Assembly: GCA_013792135.1 (NCBI GenBank)
Contig: VMSP01000155.1
Coordinates: forward strand, 1 to 64,000
DNA length: 64,000 nucleotides
Source: Desulfocapsa sp.
Lineage (GTDB): Bacteria > Desulfobacterota > Desulfobulbia > Desulfobulbales > Desulfocapsaceae
Direction: 5' to 3'
Both the position numbers and the translations under genes were made by a program. Positions within the stretch are counted from its first letter, which is position 1, and each line of letters opens with the position of its first letter. Of this stretch, positions 7,868-16,392 are shown piece by piece. The notes beneath the pieces were generated by a model, which saw only the letters and a list, made by a program, of their open reading frames with translations, did no database searches and had not been told where the DNA came from.

Positions 7868-9502
7868 CTATTCTTTCTGCTCTGCAAAGAGAGGCACGGA
7901 GGGAAAAAGTGAAGGATCAGTATGGGGAATAAAACGGGCGCCGGAGAAGCGGATCATGAATTCCTGGTTCACATTCAATTCGACATAGGTGATCTTGGAG
8001 ACAATATCCAGACATTCCTGCCGGGCTGACCGCGCCAGCAGAACCTGCTCAGCTCCCCGAAGCGAACTGTTGCCGATGGCCCTATAGACCGACAGATCCA
8101 GATCAGGGAGCATCCCCAGAGTTATTGCCTGCTGCGGATTGATATGGTTGCCGAAGGCCCCGGCCACACAGATCTCGGTCAAATCAACAAAAGCAAGCCC
8201 CACCTGGTTTACCAGGGTAGCCAGGACCGCATACATAGCGGCCTTGGAGCGGATCATAGCGTCCAGATCAATCTGTTCAAGCAGCACCTCATCATCATCA
8301 CCGTCCCTGGCCGCCACTACGACAAAGGACGGCTGCCCATCCCGCATCACCAGGCGCTGCCGCATAAATGCGGCACGAGCCGGATCGTTTTCCCGGGCCG
8401 GATCTCTGAATTTTCCACGGATATCAATGATCCTGGCCAGATAGAGCGAGGCCACGAGATCAATCAGACCAGAGCCGCAGAGACCGCGTGCCGGAACCCC
8501 ACCAATAGTTTTCACCTCAAGAGCATAAGTCTCAGGATCAATGGAGACATACTCAATGGCGCCAGGCGCAGCACGCATTCCCATCCTGGCCACCCCGCCT
8601 TCGAGCGCCGGACCGGCAGCTCCGGCACAGGCAATAAGCCAGTCCTGATTGCCCAGAACTACCTCGGCATTCGTGCCGACATCAATCAGCATTCGAGTCT
8701 GCTCGGATGCGGCCATGCCCGAGGCCAGAATCCCTGAGATCAGATCACCGCCAAAATAACTGCCGATAGAGGGCATAATCCACACCGGGGCGGCCCCGTG
8801 CAGGATCAGTCCGAGCTCCCGGCTCTCCATGGGCTCGACACCATTCACCATGGGGATATAAGGCTCCCGGCAGATATGAAAGGGATCAAGGCCAAGAAGG
8901 AGATGAGTCATGGTTGTATTGCCGGATACCGACAGGGCCCGGATCTCACCGGTCTCCACCCCGCAGTCTGCAACCAGTTCAGCCGTCAGAGTATTGATAC
9001 AGGCAACAATACTCTGCTGCAGGACAGCAAGGCCGGGATCAATGAAGGAAAAATCAATCTCCCGCTTTTGCCTTCGTATGTTGGTGGCCTGATGAATGCG
9101 GCTGAGGATATCAGCCCCATATTCGATCTGACTGTTTTCACACCCAGCGGACGAAAGAATCCGGCCGGTCAGCAGATCCACCAGGGTCGCCTCCAGATGA
9201 GTGGTGCCAAGATCAAGGGCCATGGCAGGGAGCGTTGACGGCATCTCAGGTAAAAAATCCGCCAGCACCCATCTCTCTGGGAGATCATTAACCAGGGCAA
9301 CCCCGGAAAATCCTGCCTGACGAAAACGCCTGCACAGCACCACAATTCTGGCAAAAGGGATTTCCAGCGGGCGGGTATCGGGCAATATCGCCCTGAACGC
9401 ATGACGCAGACGGTCCAAGTCAGCAGTATTATCCTGTAAACTCGGTTTTTCCGCCGTCACGGGGACAGCGAAGACAAAGGGAATCATACTTTCTGAAGAC
9501 AT
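7868..9502 (-). CDS. RACo-like ASKHA-domain protein (corrinoid reductive activator C-terminal part)
   Basis: 544 residues from the ATG at 9502, chosen because AAGGA lies upstream at normal spacing; the 23-residue extension in the track has no such site. ASKHA ATPase motifs: MALDLGTTHLEATLVDL (phosphate 1), LSVSGNTTMTHLLL, MLIDVGTNAEVVLG (phosphate 2), GLCGSGLIDLVASL and CVAGAFGNHI. This is the DUF4445/RACo architecture, which uses ATP to drive reduction of Co(II) corrinoid proteins for methyl transfer. RACo proteins normally carry an N-terminal [2Fe-2S] domain. Here the first 100 residues hold no C-x4-5-C-x2-C cluster motif, so electrons must come from elsewhere or the function differs. No methyltransferase neighbour is seen. 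Confidence 0.8.
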   Translation of the reverse strand: MSSESMIPFVFAVPVTAEKPSLQDNTADLDRLRHAFRAILPDTRPLEIPFARIVVLCRRFRQAGFSGVALVNDLPERWVLADFLPEMPSTLPAMALDLGTTHLEATLVDLLTGRILSSAGCENSQIEYGADILSRIHQATNIRRQKREIDFSFIDPGLAVLQQSIVACINTLTAELVADCGVETGEIRALSVSGNTTMTHLLLGLDPFHICREPYIPMVNGVEPMESRELGLILHGAAPVWIMPSIGSYFGGDLISGILASGMAASEQTRMLIDVGTNAEVVLGNQDWLIACAGAAGPALEGGVARMGMRAAPGAIEYVSIDPETYALEVKTIGGVPARGLCGSGLIDLVASLYLARIIDIRGKFRDPARENDPARAAFMRQRLVMRDGQPSFVVVAARDGDDDEVLLEQIDLDAMIRSKAAMYAVLATLVNQVGLAFVDLTEICVAGAFGNHINPQQAITLGMLPDLDLSVYRAIGNSSLRGAEQVLLARSARQECLDIVSKITYVELNVNQEFMIRFSGARFIPHTDPSLFPSVPLFAEQKE

Positions 9503-9674
9503 CTTATTTTCCTTCTTTTTTCCATTGATCCGCTGTCGTGCCTGACCAACAAGAAACCAATCGCTCTTCATCCATCCTTGGCCTGCGAAACGGAATACTC
9601 AAAAGCAGAGTGCTTATTGCGTAAGGGCTTCTAAAAACTCACCTGTCTTCTCCTTGACGAGAGCCCTGGATGAT

Positions 9675-9719
9675 GGTACCTAATTTCAATAAAGACGTAA
9701 GAATTATATAATTGGTACC
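9675..9719. repeat. GGTACC-bounded inverted repeat upstream of the LptF/G-type gene
   Basis: GGTACCTAATT and AATTGGTACC (10 bp with one extra base) flank a 24-nt AT-rich spacer in the divergent promoter region. GGTACCTTGAAAA recurs at about 14364-14376. It could be an operator or a leader hairpin. Confidence 0.35.
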
Positions 9720-9733
9720 TTGAAAATCAGGAT

Positions 9734-10822
9734 TTGATCTTGTTATTATTAAACCGCTATATACTGACCCAGTTTCTCAGAATCTTCTGCATGGTTGCCG
9801 CCGGCTTTGTCGCTATCTATATCCTTATTGATTTTTTTGAGAAGATAGACAATTTTATGGAGGCTGGCAAGCCGCTCAGCCTGGTCTTTAAATTTTTTCT
9901 CCTTAGTATCCCCTTTATCATTGATCAACTTGGCCCAGTGCTCATCCTGCTCTCAGGGGTCATTACCCTCGGTCTGCTCAATCATCAACATGAGCTGACA
10001 GCACTCAAAGCCGGTGGCATTCCCCTCCGTGCCATTGTCAAACCAGCTATCATTGGAGGACTGCTCTGCACGCTTCTTTTTCTCGTCATGGCCCAATGGC
10101 TGCTTCCGGTAACCATTTCCAGCACCAACACCATCTGGTTCGAGAACGTAAAAGGCATGGTTCCACTGGGAATTTTCCGCAACGGTCGCTACTACTACAA
10201 AGGTCATGACGGATTCTACTCATTTGCCCGCCCTGATCCCCGTCAGGCAGCCTTTTTCAATTTTTCCTACTCAAGCTGGACAGATCCGTACAACCTAAGC
10301 ACTTTGCTCAGCGCCGAATCAGCCGAATGGAAAGATCAACAATGGATACTCCATAATGGACAGACGCAGGTAAACACCGGGAAAGATGGTTACCAGACCA
10401 CCCTTTTTACCGAAAAGAAAATTTCCCTGCCCGAGACCCCCGATGATTTTTTTGTACCGGAATATGAGGCATCTGAACTTTCCATAACTGCGCTCTATCA
10501 AAGGATCTATAAGCAACAGACACGTGAGGATACGGTAAAGGCATGGGCAGATTTTTACAGCCGCATTTCCTACACCCTTCTCGGTCTGCCCCTGCTGCTG
10601 CTTGGCCTGCCCGTACTCCTCATCTCGTATCAGAAATGGGGACGAGATCTTTCCATTGCCATTCCGGCAAGCTGCGGGCTGGCCTTTGTCGCCTGGGGAC
10701 TGTGGGGCGCCCTGCAATCCCTGGCCAGGGCCGATTATATCAATCCCCTGCTGGCAGCGGTCATTATCCATCTTTTTTTTGGCAGCGCCGGACTCTTTCT
10801 CCTGTACAGACAGAATAAATAA
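9734..10822 (+). CDS. LPS export ABC transporter permease, LptF/LptG (YjgP/YjgQ) family
   Basis: About 360 residues with the family layout: three N-terminal membrane helices (RYILTQFLRIFCMVAAGFVA and two more up to about 120), a large periplasmic beta-jellyroll-like domain (130-275) and three C-terminal helices (GLPLLLLGLPVLL, GLAFVAWGLWGAL, LLAAVIIHLFF). It would move lipopolysaccharide from the inner membrane to the Lpt bridge. The profile fits LptG slightly better than LptF, but no partner is adjacent, so no symbol is given. The start is a TTG: 9734, or 9740, which has AGGA eight bases upstream. It is followed after 7 bases by an unrelated-looking gene. Confidence 0.85.
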   Translation: MILLLLNRYILTQFLRIFCMVAAGFVAIYILIDFFEKIDNFMEAGKPLSLVFKFFLLSIPFIIDQLGPVLILLSGVITLGLLNHQHELTALKAGGIPLRAIVKPAIIGGLLCTLLFLVMAQWLLPVTISSTNTIWFENVKGMVPLGIFRNGRYYYKGHDGFYSFARPDPRQAAFFNFSYSSWTDPYNLSTLLSAESAEWKDQQWILHNGQTQVNTGKDGYQTTLFTEKKISLPETPDDFFVPEYEASELSITALYQRIYKQQTREDTVKAWADFYSRISYTLLGLPLLLLGLPVLLISYQKWGRDLSIAIPASCGLAFVAWGLWGALQSLARADYINPLLAAVIIHLFFGSAGLFLLYRQNK

Positions 10823-10829
10823 GCGCGAC

Positions 10830-11579
10830 ATGAAAACTTGTCCTCACAAAAAACAGATCGGTATTGTTGGTGTTCCTCCCCTGGCAATTATTGAACAATT
10901 AGAAGCAGATGGCGATACAATCTTTGACCTGGATGAGCCCATCGTCAAAAGAGATATTGAGATAGCCTCGTCCTATCTGCCCCGAGTATTCTGCGCCATC
11001 CTGCGCACCGTGGTTATCAATGCGATCAGCCTGAAACCTGATCGTATCTATATCGATGTGGGCCCGGGGAAATGCGACTGCGCTCTGCATACCGCCACCA
11101 TCCTCAAGGATATCCTGCCGGAGACAATCATCGCCACAACCAGGAATCAGGACAAAAAAGATTTTGGCACTCCCCTCTGCACCAGCAGGATGCCACTGCT
11201 CGACAAAGTCAGCGCCATCACCAGGTCGGTGCAATCGGCCAGGCCTCACAAGGACCTGCCTGCCTGCGCCCCCACAGCCGGATTCTGGGGGGTACCGCCC
11301 CGTGATTTTTCCCTGCTCAGCCTCTTCCCCGACACTACCCATGTCTACGGCTGGACCCGCTGTATGGAAAACAAGACCCCTGACCACCAGAGCTTGGAAG
11401 AACTCTGCAACCCGGATATCCCCACGGTCTTTTTTGCCCAGTCCTTCTGCGCCAAAACCGCACTGGCCAGGCACCTGGCAAACCGGCACCCGCACGGACT
11501 CTATGTGGACTGCGATGTCACCGCCGGCAACAGCACCAAGGCCAAGATCCAGGCCTTTCTTGAACTCTCGAGCCTCTGA
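10830..11579 (+). CDS. Cysteine-rich protein of unknown function, partner of the BadF-type activase
   Basis: 249 residues from an ATG 7 bases after the permease stop. The track ORF beginning at 10602 includes an overlapping out-of-frame extension that I reject. I recognise no family. About ten cysteines are spread through the chain (GKCDCALH, TPLCTSR, PACAPTAG, WTRCMEN, EELCNP, SFCAKT, VDCDVTAG), suggesting metal or cluster binding. An N-terminal KQIGIVGVPPLA looks like a Rossmann-type strand-loop. No signal peptide or membrane segment. The stop is followed after a single base by the ATG of a BcrA/BadF activase, so the two probably form a functional couple. Confidence 0.75.
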   Translation: MKTCPHKKQIGIVGVPPLAIIEQLEADGDTIFDLDEPIVKRDIEIASSYLPRVFCAILRTVVINAISLKPDRIYIDVGPGKCDCALHTATILKDILPETIIATTRNQDKKDFGTPLCTSRMPLLDKVSAITRSVQSARPHKDLPACAPTAGFWGVPPRDFSLLSLFPDTTHVYGWTRCMENKTPDHQSLEELCNPDIPTVFFAQSFCAKTALARHLANRHPHGLYVDCDVTAGNSTKAKIQAFLELSSL

Positions 11580-11580
11580 T

Positions 11581-12234
11581 ATGCTGCTTGCTGACTTCGG
11601 GACATCATACTGCAAGTTCTGGGACACCACAACCGCAGCCCCTCTGCTCATTCCCACCAAAGAGATAAAGCCGGGGCTGAAGGTTGATATCGCCACCGGC
11701 CATAACGGCAAACGGCTCGCCAGCCGTTATGTCAATGAACTCACCGCCCTGGCCAGGGGCGGCAACGTCCTGATCGATGCTGACCACTACACCCTCATGG
11801 ACTGCGGCAGCCGGGATATCAAATTCATCCGTTACGATCAGGGCAAGACAAAAAACATGGGCTGGAATGCGGAATGCGGCGCCTCAATGGGCTTCACCAT
11901 TGAACTGCTGGAACGCTATTATAATCTTGATTTTACCACCATGCAGGTTCCTGAGAGTTCCTTCTCGGTGACCTGCGGAGTCCTGGGTATGAGCCATATC
12001 TTTGATGCGGTGGTTAACGGCGCCAGCGAAGCTGAGGCGGTGGCCAAATTTGTCAAAGGGATTGCCCTCAATGCCTACAACTTTGCGGGAAGCCCTGAAA
12101 CTCTCTACCTTTCGGGCGGACTCTGCCACAACCCCCTATTTGTGGCCTCATTCCCCTGCAAGGTTGTATGCCTGGGACGCTTTGTCCTTCTGCAGGGGCT
12201 GAAAGTCACGTACGACGGACAGACATTTTCCTGA
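11581..12234 (+). CDS. BcrA/BadF/HgdC-type ASKHA ATPase (2-hydroxyacyl-CoA dehydratase activator-like)
   Basis: 217 residues. Phosphate 1 loop LLADFGTSYCKF, second phosphate loop LMDCGSRDIKFI, and a third glycine motif in TLYLSGGLCHNP. The HgdC-type subunit-bridging [4Fe-4S] ligands appear to be kept: the Cys of AECGASMGF corresponds to KCAAGTGRF, and the Cys of VTCGVLGMS to the second ligand. These activators are ATP-driven single-electron donors for dehydratases or benzoyl-CoA reductases. No dehydratase is encoded here; the only partner is the cysteine-rich gene immediately upstream. The protein is shorter than HgdC (about 260). Confidence 0.78.
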   Translation: MLLADFGTSYCKFWDTTTAAPLLIPTKEIKPGLKVDIATGHNGKRLASRYVNELTALARGGNVLIDADHYTLMDCGSRDIKFIRYDQGKTKNMGWNAECGASMGFTIELLERYYNLDFTTMQVPESSFSVTCGVLGMSHIFDAVVNGASEAEAVAKFVKGIALNAYNFAGSPETLYLSGGLCHNPLFVASFPCKVVCLGRFVLLQGLKVTYDGQTFS

Positions 12235-12245
12235 ATCCAGGAAAA
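12226..12245 (+). terminator. Short hairpin over the activase stop codon
   Basis: TTTTCCTG-AATC-CAGGAAAA, an 8-bp perfect stem with a 4-nt loop that includes the TGA stop. No U-run follows. Possible weak terminator or 3' stabiliser. Confidence 0.3.
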
Positions 12246-12383
12246 GTTTGCAGGAAAAGCCACAAACAGGCAAAAGTCCTATGCTTGCTGAGCCAAAACA
12301 CCCCGAGGTATCTCATCTTGAAACCCGAAAATATAGTTTCAGGAATGTTGAAATTCACTCCGGCCGATCATCCGAACCAGACG

Positions 12384-12587
12384 CTATCGGCGGCCTTTGC
12401 GCTCACGCAGAAAACTGAGAATCTGCTCGGCCACGGCCAACCCCAAGGTCAAATTCGAAAACCTGCGGCGCACCCCGGACCAGAATCCCTGGACCTCGAG
12501 ATGGACCAGACGGCGGCGCAGGTCACAACATATGACCAAGCGATTCTTGGCCTCCTGAATGTTTTTCAGTTCTTGGTCGAGCAACAT
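12384..12587 (-). CDS. YqjK-like small basic protein
   Basis: 67 residues, strongly basic and helical, ending in RKGRR. It starts inside the end of the YqjE-like gene (22-bp overlap), with AAGGA before the ATG. It matches the third position of the yqjD-yqjE-yqjK stress operon of proteobacteria. Function unknown; low similarity expected for such short proteins. Confidence 0.6.
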   Translation of the reverse strand: MLLDQELKNIQEAKNRLVICCDLRRRLVHLEVQGFWSGVRRRFSNLTLGLAVAEQILSFLRERKGRR

Positions 12588-12955
12588 GTCGTGTCCTTTT
12601 TCAGTTCAGCCAGGCTCTGGGCGAAGGCCAAAGGTTTTCGTCCCAGGTGCCGACAGAGGACGACAAAAACAGCCGTCCCCGCCAGCATGCTGGCCAGTGC
12701 CGCGCCGGCGACCCCGTAAAGCCGCCATTCAGGCGGCAGGACGTACAGACCTGCCAGAACCAGCAGCAGGAGCCCGAGCAGGGAAAAGACCACACCCATA
12801 CAGGCCAGAAGCAAGGCCTGAACTAAACGGATCTTGGCCTCGCGCAGCTCCAAGGCCAGAAGCTCCAAACGATCCTGAAGGATTTGGGCGGCTATCCCGC
12901 CGTACCGGCCGGCAGCCCCTGAGAACCCCGAAATGATCAGCGGCAGTCTGTCCAT
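12566..12955 (-). CDS. YqjE-like holin-family inner-membrane protein
   Basis: 129 residues from the ATG at 12955, with AGGAAA upstream; the longer track start has no support. An N-terminal amphipathic helix (ILQDRLELLALELREAKIRL) is followed by two hydrophobic helices (ALLLACMGVVFSLLGLLLL and the segment ending in TAVFVVLC). This is the phage holin-like/YqjE layout. It starts 1 base after the YqjD stop, so the genes are coupled. Its job is probably membrane-associated stress adaptation. Confidence 0.75.
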   Translation of the reverse strand: MDRLPLIISGFSGAAGRYGGIAAQILQDRLELLALELREAKIRLVQALLLACMGVVFSLLGLLLLVLAGLYVLPPEWRLYGVAGAALASMLAGTAVFVVLCRHLGRKPLAFAQSLAELKKDTTCCSTKN

Positions 12956-12956
12956 G

Positions 12957-13253
12957 CTATTTCCTGGACATGAACCAGCCCAGGAGCAGGGCACCGATGA
13001 AGGTGCCGCCAATGGCAAAGTATGGTTTTACATGGATGAACTCGTCAGCGGCCTGAACCTTGTCCAAGAGCTGGGCTTCAAGATCGCCGTAGTCGCCCTT
13101 GGCTGATTCCAGACGTTCCTTCAGTGCGGTTCTGGCTGATTGGATCCGTTCGTCCACTTCTCCGGAAGTGGCTTCCACGAGTGCATGGGCATGGTCCATG
13201 ATGTAGTGCATTTCCTGGCTCATTGGTCTGTACTTATTGTTTGTAGTTGCCAT
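12957..13253 (-). CDS. YqjD/ElaB-family (DUF883) membrane-anchored protein
   Basis: 98 residues. The start at 13253 is set by a perfect AGGAGG; the 35-residue extension in the track is rejected. A long helical region (about 10-70) precedes a C-terminal glycine-zipper transmembrane helix (GGTFIGALLLGWFMSRK). In E. coli, YqjD and ElaB bind ribosomes and tether them to the inner membrane in stationary phase under RpoS control. First gene of a three-gene operon with YqjE- and YqjK-like proteins. Confidence 0.82.
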   Translation of the reverse strand: MATTNNKYRPMSQEMHYIMDHAHALVEATSGEVDERIQSARTALKERLESAKGDYGDLEAQLLDKVQAADEFIHVKPYFAIGGTFIGALLLGWFMSRK

Positions 13254-13395
13254 GTTGCATAACCTCCTCAAGTTAAGTTTTTGCCTTTCCTGTAGCGCTG
13301 TTTCTTGTTCGTCGTAGTCGAACTTCAGGACTGCGTCTGCCTTTTTGCCCCTGAGCACAATCTGTCAAAGTGAGCGTTCCACTTGTCTCGTAATT

Positions 13396-13800
13396 CTACT
13401 TTTGAAAATAGCCCCGGACTTTCGCGGCAATCTGGCGATCTGTCATGTCGTCAACTGTTTCCACAGCCTCGATGAGGCCATCAAGTTTGTCTCTTTCGAG
13501 ACGTTTTTTTAGCTCGCCCTTTGCCTCGCCAGGGCCAAATATTAAAATCGCTTCGGCGTTACGAATAAGCGAAATGACCTCATCGTAGTAGCTGTTGAGT
13601 TGGTCCGTAAACTTTCTCTGTAGGATATCATCCGCTGGAACCATATGAGATTCATAAGGGGACGTTGAAGGTTCACCAGCAGACTGTGCGCTCTGCTTTT
13701 CCACCTTTGATTCGATCACTTTTGTTTCTTCCCCTTTGTCCGAAACCACCACTATCACGGCCTTACGATGGTCAATCCACAAACCCGCTGTCTTTTTCAT
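13396..13800 (-). CDS. eRF1/Pelota C-terminal-domain-like stress protein
   Basis: 134 residues. It opens with KKTAGLWIDHRKAVIVVVSD and ends with an alpha/beta half containing AILIFGPGEAKGELKKRL, which resembles the third domain of eRF1/Pelota-type factors. A Ser/Pro-rich linker (about 35-50) separates the halves. Proteins of this type occur in many bacterial stress islands without known function; the Host_attach family is an alternative. No signal peptide. It sits between the YqjD operon and a BON lipoprotein on the same strand. Confidence 0.55.
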   Translation of the reverse strand: MKKTAGLWIDHRKAVIVVVSDKGEETKVIESKVEKQSAQSAGEPSTSPYESHMVPADDILQRKFTDQLNSYYDEVISLIRNAEAILIFGPGEAKGELKKRLERDKLDGLIEAVETVDDMTDRQIAAKVRGYFQK

Positions 13801-13931
13801 AGATTTTGCCTTGTTGGAAACTGCTTCTGCCGGTAATCAAAGGCCAGAGAGCATCGTTTTATCATATGTGCCGTCAGTCACTTTTCCTCCGACATCTGGT
13901 CCGGGAGAGAAGTGACTGATGGCGAGCCGAT

Positions 13932-14252
13932 TTAGCGCTTCCCTTTAAGGCGCATGTCATTCTTGACCGATGTCACACCCTTGACACTGCGTGCCACCTC
14001 GACCGCCTTGTTGATGTCGGCCCGAGAATTGACGAAGCCGCTCAACTGAACCACGCCCTTGAAAGTTTCGACGTTGATCTCGGTCGACTTCAGTGAATCG
14101 GTTTTGAAAATTTCCGCCTTTATTTTGGTAGTAATGACGGAGTCGTCAACATACTCTCCCGTCCCCTCTTTCTTTGCCGTTGACGCGCATCCCAGAAGAG
14201 AAACCAGCAGAATAACGAGAAAAAGGTTAGTGAACCGATTGAATAGTTTCAT
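13932..14252 (-). CDS. BON-domain lipoprotein (OsmY/DolP-like)
   Basis: 106 residues with a lipoprotein signal (FLVILLVSLLGCAS; Cys about residue 22) and one BON domain (about 38-103): DDSVITTKIKAEIF, then FKGVVQLSGFV with the conserved glycine, then KGVTSVKNDM. BON domains bind phospholipid; OsmY and DolP are periplasmic or outer-membrane envelope-integrity proteins induced by stress. It fits its neighbours YqjD/E/K and CsbD. Confidence 0.88.
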   Translation of the reverse strand: MKLFNRFTNLFLVILLVSLLGCASTAKKEGTGEYVDDSVITTKIKAEIFKTDSLKSTEINVETFKGVVQLSGFVNSRADINKAVEVARSVKGVTSVKNDMRLKGKR

Positions 14253-15040
14253 AATAATCCCCCTTGTGTGTGAAGTTTTTTTGATTTTGCGTTTCCCAAC
14301 GCCTTACTAATCAGGCCCTAATTTTTCTTTCTCATCCTCCTTATGGGTGAAGTTTTTTTGAGGGTACCTTGAAAAATTAGGCTTTTCGTCCAAGTTCAAG
14401 GTGTGCGAAAAATTTTACCACAAGTAGATAGAGCTACTATTCCGAGGATAGAAGTTTAAGAACAACAGATGCAACGATCCTTGAACGGTTAAGCCGCCTC
14501 ACTCAGAGTCTTTTGTTGTATCAGGGCCTAACGTCGAGACAAGGGAATAGAAACAACCGCGACACGTTTCTTCTCTCCTTATTTAATTAAATGTTTTTAT
14601 TCATGGGAATGTCAATTTTTTTGGAAATTATTCCATAAAACAGGTTGAAATAGGCGCCGGCATCGTAAATTGACGGAATGGGAGAAGAAGGGAAATCAGA
14701 CACGATCACGAGCCAGAACGAACAGACCGGGTTGACACGTAGTTGCCACATACGGCCAATAAAAGTCCTGGTCAGTGATCGATAAATCAGCTTCCTGCTC
14801 TACCCGTCTAATCCCATAGCAGAATATATTCCGCTGACTTGACAATTGTTATGCGTTGGGTACAATTATATTTGAAGGTAGAAATCAACCGAGGGCGACC
14901 GCATGCTGAAAAAAATCGTCGTATTAAACCTCTAAATCTGCTGCCAACTCCAGACGTTTCCCATATTGTACGTCCCCGCTGGAATCGACCAAGGGGTGAA
15001 ATTTCACGCCTTGGATCCTTGTTCGAAAAGGAGATTCACT
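14253..15040. other. Long non-coding or decayed stretch
   Basis: No convincing gene on either strand; the 132-aa ORF at 14839 has no recognisable motif and runs into the haloperoxidase pseudogene out of frame. The stretch holds a direct repeat TGAAGTTTTTTTGA (about 14270 and 14348), an inverted pair CCTAATTTTTC/GAAAAATTAGG (14317-14327 and 14371-14381), and a second GGTACCTTGAAAA. These may be the promoter region of the BON lipoprotein. Confidence 0.4.
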
Positions 15041-15593
15041 GTGAATTCCATACCTTTTGGGAAAAACCTCGACCAGTATCAAGCTATACGATATGGACTG
15101 GGCAGCGGACAGCCCGTAGTTTTCAGCCATGGCTGGCCGCTGATCTCAGGCCCTGGGAAAGACCAGGTGGCGTTTCTGAGTGCCCGCGGATCCTGCTGCA
15201 TTGCCCATGGAAGATCTATCCAGCCTTGAGATGGTAACGAACATGGACAGATCCACTAACGACCTCGCGACGTTCGTTGAAGCGTTCAACCTAAAGAACG
15301 CGATCTATATCGGCCGCCACGGCACGAAATGTGTAGCCAAGGCAGTGTGCTGATCAGTATCAATGTCCTCGCCGATCGCTCGCAGTTCTTCCAACATTTT
15401 ACCACGCCGTTCTTCGGTGCCAACAGACCCAACACCAATGTCTCGCAAGGACTTCAAGATTCGGTTCTGGCACCAGGGGATATCGGCCGGTTAAAGACAC
15501 CACGCTGAAGATCTATCCAGCACACCACACGGTGTGTGTTCGACCCTCAAAGATCAAGTCAACGAGGATCCGCTCGTTTTCTTCAAGGCGTAG
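15041..15593 (+). pseudogene. Alpha/beta-hydrolase (non-haem haloperoxidase) pseudogene
   Basis: A GTG at 15041 with AAGGAG upstream begins a frame reading [17 protein letters not shown], the strand and oxyanion motif of chloroperoxidase-type alpha/beta hydrolases. The frame stops near 15229 after CIAHGRS. Further family pieces appear in shifted frames: YIGRHGTK-like DNA around 15310, then DRSQFFQHFTTPF-like and TNVSQGLQD-like segments near 15375-15455, and finally LKIYPAHH and STLKDQVNEDPLVFFKA before a TAG at 15591. The nucleophile elbow G-H-S-T/M-G is no longer readable and the middle third is deleted. Multiple frameshifts and a deletion make it non-functional. Confidence 0.85.
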
Positions 15594-15718
15594 GCGACCA
15601 AGAGAGGAACAGGGACCACCGCAGTTCTTATTACCAGGCTGGTCTGGTCAAAAATCACGGTGTTAACTATGGCTAAAGTCCCAGAAGTCAGATCAAAATT
15701 CTAAAGGAGGAGAATACC

Positions 15719-15898
15719 ATGAAATCCAGTACGAAGGACCAGGCAGAAGGCAAGATTCACGAAGTGAAGGGTAAGATCAAGGAGATCGCCGGGAAATTAA
15801 GTGATAATCCAAAGTTGGAAGATGAAGGTACCGCTGAAAAGATAGCCGGCAAAGTTCAGGGAAAAATCGGCCAGGTCAAAAAGGTTTTTGAGAAGTAG
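15719..15898 (+). CDS. CsbD-family stress protein
   Basis: 59 residues, missed by the ORF track because of length. ATG preceded by AAAGGAGGAG. The sequence begins KSSTKDQAEGKIHEVKGKIK and ends GKIGQVKKVFEK, the two-repeat K-x-K-G pattern of CsbD/YjbJ proteins. CsbD is a sigma-B general stress protein in Bacillus and YjbJ is abundant under stress in enterics; molecular function unknown. It stays intact between two decayed genes. Confidence 0.93.
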   Translation: MKSSTKDQAEGKIHEVKGKIKEIAGKLSDNPKLEDEGTAEKIAGKVQGKIGQVKKVFEK

Positions 15899-16392
15899 TG
15901 AGAGCGGCGTATCCTGCCCCGACTGTGGTTGCATGACACGCCGCAACCATGTCCCCGAAAGGCATGAGTTAGTTCTTCGAAGCAAAAGAGCCCAAAAGTA
16001 ACTGGAACAACAACCTGAATTCGTGACGTGATTTTGCTCGATCTGTCGGTTTTGGGTCAATCAATGGTGATATGGGGATCCGACTTCCGGAGTTTGAAAA
16101 GAGCGGCCTCGGAAAATTGGTCCGTAAACCCTGACCTTTGATAACTGAACTGTTTTGCTATGGGTTAACCGGATTGCAAGAAAGCGGAATACCGACTCTC
16201 CCTGCCGGGGATCATCCTTCCAAGGGGTGAACGGTACGTGTTTGCTAGTCGTAAGCAAGCCGGTGAGAGAGCTGACTCAACACCTCGGCATGAGCTTTCG
16301 CATGACAGCCGAATCGAAATTTCAGGTACCTGCCGGGATTGGGGATGAGCCTCCCGGAAAAGTAGATACATTTAAAAGACAGGGGGATGGAA
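15899..16392. other. Intergenic stretch without recognised gene
   Basis: About 490 bases. Short ORFs on both strands lack motifs and ribosome sites. I see no stable hairpin or repeat that I can defend. Confidence 0.4.

Noticed and set aside
10602-10829. Longer start for the cysteine-rich protein
   Set aside because: Runs through the permease gene out of frame; the ATG at 10830 follows the permease stop.
12168-12936. Two + strand ORFs (183 and 125 aa)
   Set aside because: Shadow frames of the YqjK/YqjE genes on the - strand; no motif or ribosome site.
14839-15237. 132-aa + strand ORF
   Set aside because: No domain; crosses the haloperoxidase remnant in the wrong frame.
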